Shown here one piece after another: positions 17,392-23,743 of a stretch of 64,000 nucleotides of DNA (position 1 is its first letter; each line of letters opens with the position of its first letter). Position numbers and translations under genes: made by a program. The DNA is taken from contig SFIY01000001.1 of the NCBI GenBank assembly GCA_004555205.1, positions 56,662 through 120,661 of the forward strand, read 5' to 3'. Source of the stretch: Clostridiales bacterium (lineage in GTDB: Bacteria > Bacillota > Clostridia > Oscillospirales > Oscillospiraceae). Below the pieces are notes generated by a model. The model ran no database searches, was not told the origin of the DNA, and worked only from the letters and a program-made list of their open reading frames with translations.

Positions 17392-19830
17392 TTACAGCTT
17401 TGTCAAATGCGCGCCGGCCGCCTTTAGCATGAGCTTTTTCGTGCCCACTTGGTCAAACGCCACTTCAAGCAAGGCGTCATTGCCCATGGGCCGCACGTTG
17501 AGCACCATGCCCTGCCCGAATGCCTTATGCTTCACGCTGTCACCCGCCTTGAGCTGCAGCAGCGGCGCGGAAGCTGCCTTGTGCATACCGCCCACGCTCG
17601 CTGTGGGTTTCTTCGGTACATTGCTGCGCGGCTGTGTATAAGCGGCGGTATAACCGCTGCCGCCAAAATGCTCGTCGTTCCAACCGTCACTCCACCGGGG
17701 CTGTGCCGGTTTCGGCTCCGCCTTGCCGATCCACTCCATGTCGGCCTCAGGAATCTCCGTCAGGAAGCGCGAGGGCATACAGGGCGTGGTGCGGCCGAAA
17801 AGCATACGCTGACGGGCATTGGTCATGGTCAGTTTTTCCTTGGCGCGGGTCATAGCCACATAGCAAAGACGGCGCTCTTCTTCCATCTCCTCGTCGTCGC
17901 CCATGGCACGGTTGCCCGGGAACAGGCCGTCCTCCATGCCCACCACATAGACCTGCGGAAATTCCAAACCCTTGGCGCTGTGCATCGTCATCATCGTCAC
18001 GCAGTTATCCGCGTCGCTCTGACTGTCCAAATCCGTATAGAGGGCAATCTCATCCAAAAAGCCTGCCAAAGTCGGATTTTCAGGGTCATTTTCCAGAAAC
18101 GCCAGGATGCTGGAGGTCAATTCCTGTACGTTCTCCAAGCGGCCGCGACTCTCCATGTCATTCTTTTCCTGCAGCATCGGCACATAGCCGGTCCGCTCGC
18201 AGACAAATTCGTAAAACGCCACCAATCCCATGTCAACGACATGGCTGCGCAGTTCTTCAATCAACACTGTAAAGTCTTTTAGCTTGCCGGACACATTCTT
18301 CAATTCCGGATACTGATCCGCTGTTTTGAAGATGTCATACAGGGGCACGCCCTGCTCAGCGGCAATCATTTGTGCCTTGTCCACCGTGTTCGGTCCGATT
18401 TTACGGGACGGCACATTGACAATGCGGCGCAGGCGCAGGTCATCGGCAGGATTGTTGATCACGCATAGATACGCCAGCATGTCCTTGACCTCGGCCCGGT
18501 CAAAGAACTTCAAACCGCCGATGATCTTGTAAGGGATTCCGTTCCGCTTGAAGGCATATTCCAATGCGTTCGACTGCGCATTCATACGGTACAAAATCGC
18601 GTGATTGCGCCAGTTGGCGCCGCGATGATAATTCATCATGATCTGACCCACCACGAAATTGGCTTCATCGCTTTCATTAAAGGTGGTCTTTACGGTAATC
18701 TTTTCACCTGAGCCGTTCTGTGTCCAAAGTGTCTTGCCCTTGCGCCCCGTATTGTGGCGAATCACCTCATTGGCCGCGTTCAAAATATGCTGTGTCGAGC
18801 GGTAATTCTGCTCCAGACGGATGGTGCGGGCATTGCGGTACTGCTTTTCAAAGCTCAGAATATTCTCGATATTGGCGCCGCGGAAACGGTAGATACTCTG
18901 GTCGTCATCACCTACCACGCAAATATTGCGATAGCCGCCCGCCAACAGCTCTGATAGCAGGTACTGCAGATGATTGGTGTCCTGATACTCGTCGATCAGC
19001 ACATAGCGGAACTTCCGCTGATAATGCTCGCGGGTTTCCCGATCCGTCTGCAGCAGACGCACCGTGTGCAGAATAATATCGTCAAAGTCCAGTGCGTTGG
19101 CATCCCGCAGTCTTTTTGTGTAAAGCGCATATACTTTACCAATGCGTATTTTACGCCAATCCCCCACATTTTCCCAATAGGTTGTAAACGCTTCGGGCGT
19201 CTGCATGGCATCCTTTGCCGAGGAGATGACGGCGAGAATTTCACGGGGTGGAAATGACTTCTCCTCCAGATCCAGCTCCTTCAGAATATCCTTGACCACA
19301 CGCTTGCTGTCGTCCGTATCATAGATGGTAAAATCCCTGGAAAAGCCGATCTTGTCAATATCACGGCGCAAAATGCGCACACACGCCGAATGGAAAGTAG
19401 ACGCCCACACATCCCGTGCCGCCTCCGGCCCGATCATGCGTTCCAAACGCTCTTTCAGCTCGTTGGCAGCCTTGTTGGTGAAGGTGATGGCCAGCACCTC
19501 CCAGGGCTGCGCCGGCTCTACTGCACACAGATACTGTGCTAACGGCTTCTGCTCCTCGGTAGGGTTTTGTATGTACTGCTCCAGGAACTCCACTTCGTCC
19601 TCAGAGATGGGCATGGGAATTTCATCCGAATCACTGCCCCGGCCGTAGCGCAGCAGATTCGCCACGCGGTTGATCAGGACCGTCGTCTTACCGCTGCCTG
19701 CGCCTGCCAAAAGCAGCAGCGGCCCCTCTGTGCAAAGCACGCCCTCCTGCTGCCTGCTGTTCAAATGCTTATATTCCAGCGCAATCGCCTGTCGTCTTGC
19801 GCGAATAAATCTTTCCTCTAACCGATTCAT
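17392..19830 (-). CDS. pcrA: ATP-dependent DNA helicase PcrA/UvrD
   Basis: Superfamily 1A 3'-5' helicase for nucleotide excision repair and clearing of recombination intermediates. Walker A is LLLLAGAGSGKTTVLINRV, with QQEGV before it. DEYQDTNHLQ is the DExx motif, VVGDDDQSIYRFRGA is motif III and VATRAKEKL-type motif VI appears as YVAMTRAKEKL. The C-terminal 50 residues (LKAGDSVKHKAFGQGMV) are the Tudor-like RNA-polymerase-binding tail of PcrA. The start chosen (ATG 19830, 812 residues) has GAGAGG 6 nt upstream; ATG at 19848 is an alternative. It diverges from an SOS-box-containing promoter and may share SOS control. Confidence 0.96.
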   Translation of the reverse strand: MNRLEERFIRARRQAIALEYKHLNSRQQEGVLCTEGPLLLLAGAGSGKTTVLINRVANLLRYGRGSDSDEIPMPISEDEVEFLEQYIQNPTEEQKPLAQYLCAVEPAQPWEVLAITFTNKAANELKERLERMIGPEAARDVWASTFHSACVRILRRDIDKIGFSRDFTIYDTDDSKRVVKDILKELDLEEKSFPPREILAVISSAKDAMQTPEAFTTYWENVGDWRKIRIGKVYALYTKRLRDANALDFDDIILHTVRLLQTDRETREHYQRKFRYVLIDEYQDTNHLQYLLSELLAGGYRNICVVGDDDQSIYRFRGANIENILSFEKQYRNARTIRLEQNYRSTQHILNAANEVIRHNTGRKGKTLWTQNGSGEKITVKTTFNESDEANFVVGQIMMNYHRGANWRNHAILYRMNAQSNALEYAFKRNGIPYKIIGGLKFFDRAEVKDMLAYLCVINNPADDLRLRRIVNVPSRKIGPNTVDKAQMIAAEQGVPLYDIFKTADQYPELKNVSGKLKDFTVLIEELRSHVVDMGLVAFYEFVCERTGYVPMLQEKNDMESRGRLENVQELTSSILAFLENDPENPTLAGFLDEIALYTDLDSQSDADNCVTMMTMHSAKGLEFPQVYVVGMEDGLFPGNRAMGDDEEMEEERRLCYVAMTRAKEKLTMTNARQRMLFGRTTPCMPSRFLTEIPEADMEWIGKAEPKPAQPRWSDGWNDEHFGGSGYTAAYTQPRSNVPKKPTASVGGMHKAASAPLLQLKAGDSVKHKAFGQGMVLNVRPMGNDALLEVAFDQVGTKKLMLKAAGAHLTKL

Positions 19831-19861
19831 AAGTATCCTCTCTGCCATGTTTTTCTCTTCT

Positions 19862-19890
19862 ATTTTAATACAGAATTTCCCACAGGTCAA
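19862..19890 (-). promoter_or_regulatory. SigA promoter of pcrA
   Basis: TTGACC (19890-19885), 17-nt spacer, TAAAAT (19867-19862) on the minus strand, about 30 nt before the pcrA start. Confidence 0.8.
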
Positions 19891-19908
19891 CCGCCTGATA
19901 AGAAATAT

Positions 19909-19979
19909 AGAATTTTTGTTCGATTTTCTCTTGACAAGCACATTTGTTCGATTTATAATACAGATAGAACAAAAGTTTC
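19909..19979. promoter_or_regulatory. Cluster of three LexA (SOS/DinR) box-like sites
   Basis: Compared with the Gram-positive SOS box CGAACRNRYGTTYC, CGAACAAATGTGCT (19950-19937, minus) matches 12 of 14. AGAACAAAAGTTTC (19966-19979, plus) matches 12 of 14. CGAACAAAAATTCT (19922-19909, minus) matches 11 of 14. The first fills the -35/-10 spacer of the plus-strand promoter and the second covers the expected start point, so LexA bound there would block it. LexA itself is not encoded in the window. Confidence 0.7.
19931..19959 (+). promoter_or_regulatory. Consensus SigA promoter of the micropeptide-repair operon
   Basis: TTGACA (19931-19936), exactly 17 nt, TATAAT (19954-19959): full consensus in both hexamers. 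Such a strong promoter with operator-like boxes inside it suggests tight repression with strong induction. Confidence 0.9.
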
Positions 19980-19996
19980 ACAGGAGGTACCCTATT

Positions 19997-20113
19997 ATGA
20001 CTACATTCGGTTTCATCATCACCATTCTCGGCGCCGGTTCTCTGGCCGTCAACATTATGCATCTGATCGACCGTCTGGACCAGCCGAAGCAGCGCAGGCG
20101 CCGTACCGCTTGA
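19997..20113 (+). CDS. 38-residue putative membrane peptide under an SOS-like promoter
   Basis: Short gene with a strong ribosome site (AGGAGG, 9 nt before the ATG at 19997) and a TGA at 20111. Residues 4-24 (FGFIITILGAGSLAVNIMHL plus one more) form one hydrophobic span. The tail DRLDQPKQRRRRTA is basic, so the predicted topology is N-out, C-in. It is the first gene after the SOS-like promoter and ends 7 nt before the radical SAM repair gene. I do not recognise the family. By position and size it resembles SOS-induced membrane micropeptides (TisB or the division inhibitor SidA), but that is inference. A role as a leader peptide coupling translation to the next gene is also possible. Confidence 0.65.
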   Translation: MTTFGFIITILGAGSLAVNIMHLIDRLDQPKQRRRRTA

Positions 20114-20120
20114 GCGTGTG

Positions 20121-21389
20121 ATGGATCTTCTGGACAAGCTGACGATCCTCTCTGATGCTGCCAAGTATGATGCCGCCTGTACTTCCAGCGGTGTGAAGCG
20201 GCGCTTTCAGCCGGGTAAAATCGGCAACACTTCCTCCTCCATTGCCGGCTGCTGTCATAGCTTTTCTGCTGACGGGCGGTGTATTACCCTGTTAAAGGTG
20301 CTGCTGAGCAACTGCTGTGCGTATAACTGCCAATATTGCGTCAATCGCTGCACCAACGATACGCCGCGCGCCACCTTCACACCCAAGGAATTGGCCGATT
20401 TGACCATCGGCTTTTATCGCCGCAATTATATTGAGGGGCTGTTCCTCTCCTCCGGCGTGCTGCGCAATCCTGACTATACCACAGAACAGATGATCCGTGC
20501 ACTGCGTATTTTGCGCTATGACTACGGGTTTAACGGCTACATTCATGCCAAGGCCATTCCCGGCACATCCCCGGAGCTGGTCTGTCAATTGGGATTGTTG
20601 GCGGATCGTTTGAGCGTAAATATTGAACTGCCCTCGGAGCAGGGGTTAAAATTATTGGCGCCGGACAAATCCAAGCGGGCCATTTTACGGCCCATGTCTT
20701 TGATTCGCGATCAAGCTGCGCAGAGCAAGGCTGAGCTTGTCAAATATAAGCACGCGCCATCCTTTGCGCCGGCCGGACAGAGTACGCAGTTGATCGTCGG
20801 TGCCACCAATGACAGCGACCGGCATATTCTGCATCTGACGCAATCGCTTTACGATACCTATCGGCTCAAACGCGTATTCTATTCCGCCTATGTGCCGGTT
20901 GTGGAAAACACGCTGCTCCCTTCGCCGGATACCAAGCCGCCTCTTTTGCGTGAGCATCGACTGTACCAAGCCGATTGGCTGCTGCGTTTTTACGGCTTTC
21001 GTGCGGAGGAACTGTTGGATGCGCAGCATCCGGATTTTAATCCCATGCTGGACCCCAAATGCTACTGGGCCCTGCATCATTTGGAGCAATTTCCGGTTGA
21101 GATCATGCACGCAGACTATGAAACGCTGCTGCGCGTACCTGGTATCGGGCCTGTCAGTGCAAGGCGTATCGTGTCGGCCAGGCGCAGTACGCATTTGCGC
21201 TTTGAGGACCTGAAAAAGCTGGGAGTTGTGCTCAAGCGGGCACAATTCTTTCTTACCTGCAGCGGCCGGCTTCGTGACGGTCTTCGCTATTCCGTCACTA
21301 CCCTGCACCGGCAGTTGGAAAGTATCGAGCGCGGACAGCTTCCTGCCGATGAAGCGCAGCAACTATCCCTATTTGGTTCTGCGGGGTGA
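20121..21389 (+). CDS. Putative DNA modification/repair radical SAM protein (TIGR03916)
   Basis: Radical SAM enzyme of 422 residues from the family that is genetically linked to a uracil-DNA-glycosylase-like partner. The cluster motif is CCAYNCQYC (CxxxCxxC) near residue 70. FLSSGVLRNPDYTTEQM and the barrel strands follow. The C-terminal part has a helix-hairpin-helix, LLRVPGIGPVSARRIVSAR, consistent with DNA binding. It starts at ATG 20121 (GTG 20118 just before) and has a weak ribosome site, so it probably depends on translation of the micropeptide. The chemistry on DNA is unknown for the family. Confidence 0.9.
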   Translation: MDLLDKLTILSDAAKYDAACTSSGVKRRFQPGKIGNTSSSIAGCCHSFSADGRCITLLKVLLSNCCAYNCQYCVNRCTNDTPRATFTPKELADLTIGFYRRNYIEGLFLSSGVLRNPDYTTEQMIRALRILRYDYGFNGYIHAKAIPGTSPELVCQLGLLADRLSVNIELPSEQGLKLLAPDKSKRAILRPMSLIRDQAAQSKAELVKYKHAPSFAPAGQSTQLIVGATNDSDRHILHLTQSLYDTYRLKRVFYSAYVPVVENTLLPSPDTKPPLLREHRLYQADWLLRFYGFRAEELLDAQHPDFNPMLDPKCYWALHHLEQFPVEIMHADYETLLRVPGIGPVSARRIVSARRSTHLRFEDLKKLGVVLKRAQFFLTCSGRLRDGLRYSVTTLHRQLESIERGQLPADEAQQLSLFGSAG

Positions 21390-21395
21390 TGTATT

Positions 21396-22283
21396 ATGCC
21401 ATGGGAAAGTGTCATTTTTCAGTATGACAGCACTTTTGACGGTTTTCTCTGCTGTGTCTTTGAAAGTTATGTCTATAAAGAATTCCCCACCGCCTTTTAC
21501 AGCGATGAGGAATGTTGTCCCATTTCTTTTTATTCCGTGCGTTCCATTATCACTCAGTATGACCATGCCCGGCGTGTTCTAAGCGGCTTGCGCAGGCACT
21601 CTCCGGAGGTCGTCAGTGTTTTGCGCCGTGCCTTTCTCACCTGTATGGAGAATAAAGAGGCGTGTCTTTATGCTTTTGTGCATAAGGTATTCAAATGCGG
21701 CACAGATTTTATGAAAAATCAGTCCGACGAGGTGTATTATCCACTGGTCAAAGCCATTCGCCACTTGAACGGCGAGCTGGAAAAGCTGCGCGGATTCATT
21801 CGCTTCTCCGATTATAACGGCACACTTGGCGCAGAGATTGAGCCGAAAAACTGCGTGCTTCCCCTGCTGCGCCATCATTTCTGTGCCCGATATGCCAACG
21901 AATCCTTTTTTATCTATGACCGCACACACAAGAAATTGCTGCTGCACAGTCGCGGGCGCTCTTGTATTGTAAAAACCGATTCACTGCAATTGACGCTGCC
22001 CGGCGAGGAGGAGCTTCATTACCGCACCTTGTGGAAACGATTCTATGAGACCGTTGCCATCAAGGAGCGGTACAATCCACGCTGTCAAACTACACATATG
22101 CCCAAGCGGTATCGCAGTACAATGACAGAATTTTTACCGGTGGATTATGAAAAACAGCAGCGGCAAACGGCTACGCCGACAGAATCTCCCGCAGATGCCC
22201 TACTGCCCGACGCTCCAGGCGCGAGATCTGTACCTGTGATACCTGCAGAATGCGCGCCGTCTGCTCCTGTGTCAAGCCCTTGA
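21396..22283 (+). CDS. TIGR03915 family putative DNA repair protein (DUF4130)
   Basis: Partner of the preceding radical SAM gene, 6 nt downstream. It opens IFQYDSTFDGFLCCVFESY, typical of the family, and has the DUF4130 uracil-DNA-glycosylase-like region with AIRHLNGELEKLRGFIRFS and MPKRYRSTMTEFLPVDYE near residue 250. The last 38 residues (from about 258) are a low-complexity Pro/Ala tail translated from DNA antisense to the sigF 3' end. Family members as I know them end near 250, so the tail is probably a local extension caused by loss of the original stop. Confidence 0.88.
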   Translation: MPWESVIFQYDSTFDGFLCCVFESYVYKEFPTAFYSDEECCPISFYSVRSIITQYDHARRVLSGLRRHSPEVVSVLRRAFLTCMENKEACLYAFVHKVFKCGTDFMKNQSDEVYYPLVKAIRHLNGELEKLRGFIRFSDYNGTLGAEIEPKNCVLPLLRHHFCARYANESFFIYDRTHKKLLLHSRGRSCIVKTDSLQLTLPGEEELHYRTLWKRFYETVAIKERYNPRCQTTHMPKRYRSTMTEFLPVDYEKQQRQTATPTESPADALLPDAPGARSVPVIPAECAPSAPVSSP

Positions 22284-22875
22284 AAAAACGTAGTAGTATA
22301 GTCATTTTCTCGCGCTCCGGCAAGGTGTCTATCGCCTCCCGGAGCGCGATTTTTTCCACCAGATTTTCCTCCGGCCCGTCTGTGCCCAAGGTAGACTCCA
22401 ATGTAAGTCCTTCCGCTGTTTCCTGCTGCAAAGATTCCGGCGCAACAGTCGCCAAATCAATGCTGGCGATTTCCTCCGCAGTCATGCCGGTTTCTTCCGA
22501 CAATTCCGACAGCTTGGGTTCTCTCCCCAATTTTGACTGCAGCCGTTCTCTGGCGCTCCATAAGGCTTGCCCTTTTTCCCGGATAGTACGGCCCACCTTG
22601 ATCGCACCGTCATCACGCAAAAAGCGGCGAATTTCTCCCGCAATTTTTGGAACTGCATAGGTGGAAAACTGCGTGCCATATGTGAGGTCAAACCCCTTTA
22701 CCGCTTTGATGAATCCGATACATCCCAGTTGATACAAGTCGTCCGTTTCCACGCCGCAGCCGTAGTAGCGGCGTACAATACTCCATATCAGGCCGGCGTT
22801 CTCCACCAATACCTGCTGACAGGCGTCATCATCTCCGCTTTGTGCGCGTTCGAGCAACGCAAACAGCTCGCTCAT
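22171..22875 (-). CDS. sigF: RNA polymerase sigma factor SigF (SpoIIAC)
   Basis: Forespore-specific sigma factor of 234 residues. Region 2 contains DDLYQLGCIGFIKAVKGFDLTYG and FSTYAVPKIAGEIRRFLRDDG (region 2.3-2.4), in separate stretches. Region 4 HTH is LTQEQTARILQVSQVQISRLE. SigF is the last gene of the spoIIA operon and its start overlaps the spoIIAB stop (ATGA). Its 3' end overlaps the convergent TIGR03915 gene by 113 nt. Confidence 0.96.
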   Translation of the reverse strand: MSELFALLERAQSGDDDACQQVLVENAGLIWSIVRRYYGCGVETDDLYQLGCIGFIKAVKGFDLTYGTQFSTYAVPKIAGEIRRFLRDDGAIKVGRTIREKGQALWSARERLQSKLGREPKLSELSEETGMTAEEIASIDLATVAPESLQQETAEGLTLESTLGTDGPEENLVEKIALREAIDTLPEREKMTILLRFFKGLTQEQTARILQVSQVQISRLERRAVGHLREILSA

Positions 22876-23318
22876 CGTTTGCCGGATATGCGCGCTGCAA
22901 TACGCTTACGCATGACAACGCTTGTTCCTCTATTGACTGCGGACCTTATGTTTACCCGATCCATGAAACTCTCCATGATGGTAAAGCCCATACCGCTGCG
23001 CTCTTCTCCTCCGGTGGTAAACAGCGGCTCACGCGCCTGCTGTATGTCTTCGATCCCCTTTCCCCAATCCCGGACGGTGATCTCCAACACATTTCCCTCA
23101 CGGATTTTTAATTTTAAAACGATTTTGCCCAGCTTGTCCGGATAGGCGTGTACGATTGCATTGGTCACAGCCTCGCTGACTGCCGTCTTAATATCACCCA
23201 GCTCATCAAGTGTCGGGTCCAGCTGCGCCGCAAAACCTGCCGCGGCCACCCGCGCAAACCCCTCATTACTGCTGCGGCTTAGAAACTCCACTGTTACATA
23301 ATTTTCCGCCCTTGTCAT
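22872..23318 (-). CDS. spoIIAB: Anti-sigma F factor SpoIIAB
   Basis: GHKL-fold serine kinase of 148 residues that holds SigF and phosphorylates SpoIIAA. The N box is DIKTAVSEAVTNAIVHAYPD. The G1 box is VRDWGKGIEDI and the G2 region GGEERSGMGFTIMESFMD. It lies 12 nt after spoIIAA and overlaps sigF by 4 nt, as in other spore formers. Confidence 0.96.
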   Translation of the reverse strand: MTRAENYVTVEFLSRSSNEGFARVAAAGFAAQLDPTLDELGDIKTAVSEAVTNAIVHAYPDKLGKIVLKLKIREGNVLEITVRDWGKGIEDIQQAREPLFTTGGEERSGMGFTIMESFMDRVNIRSAVNRGTSVVMRKRIAARISGKR

Positions 23319-23330
23319 ATGTAAACCTCC

Positions 23331-23636
23331 TTATTCCATGGTTACCAGCCGGTCGATTCCGGCTGCGTCAAACACTTTTTTCGACTGTGCCGGTATGTTG
23401 CGTATGGCAACACTGCCGCCGATCTCCCGCATACGCATTTTGGCACGCATCACCACCGCAATACCGGAGCTATCCATAAATGTGATGCCTGAAAAATCCA
23501 ACACGGTTTTTGTCGGTAGGGCCACTTCGATCTCATGCTCCAGTTGCCCAATCAGGCCTTTTGCCCCGTGATGATCCAATTCACCCTTCAAATATAAGGT
23601 AAGCTCACGCGCCTGGCATTTTGCTCTTACTTCCAT
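23331..23636 (-). CDS. spoIIAA: Anti-anti-sigma factor SpoIIAA
   Basis: STAS-domain protein of 101 residues that releases SigF from SpoIIAB. The phosphorylation site is MDSSGIAVVMRAK, with Ser57 as the likely acceptor. The start ATG at 23636 follows AAGGAG 12 nt upstream and a GAGGG closer still. The frame is open further upstream, but that part covers the valS terminator and is unlikely to be translated. A sporulation-specific (SigH) promoter is expected in the 107 nt after valS, but I could not identify one with confidence. Confidence 0.95.
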   Translation of the reverse strand: MEVRAKCQARELTLYLKGELDHHGAKGLIGQLEHEIEVALPTKTVLDFSGITFMDSSGIAVVMRAKMRMREIGGSVAIRNIPAQSKKVFDAAGIDRLVTME

Positions 23637-23653
23637 TGCCCTCGCTCCTTTGT

Positions 23654-23690
23654 CAAAAAAATCACCGCAGATCAATGATCTACGGTGATT
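23654..23690 (-). terminator. Rho-independent hairpin between valS and spoIIAA
   Basis: Stem of about 13 bp with one mismatch (23660-23673 with 23677-23690), then seven T on the minus strand, ending 17 nt before the spoIIAA start codon. It looks like the valS terminator, but its position means any spoIIA promoter must lie within or very near it, or else read through it. Confidence 0.85.
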
Positions 23691-23743
23691 ATAGCGTATT
23701 TTAGTTGTTGCTTTCTGTCGGAAAACCTGTCCTGACACGAAAA

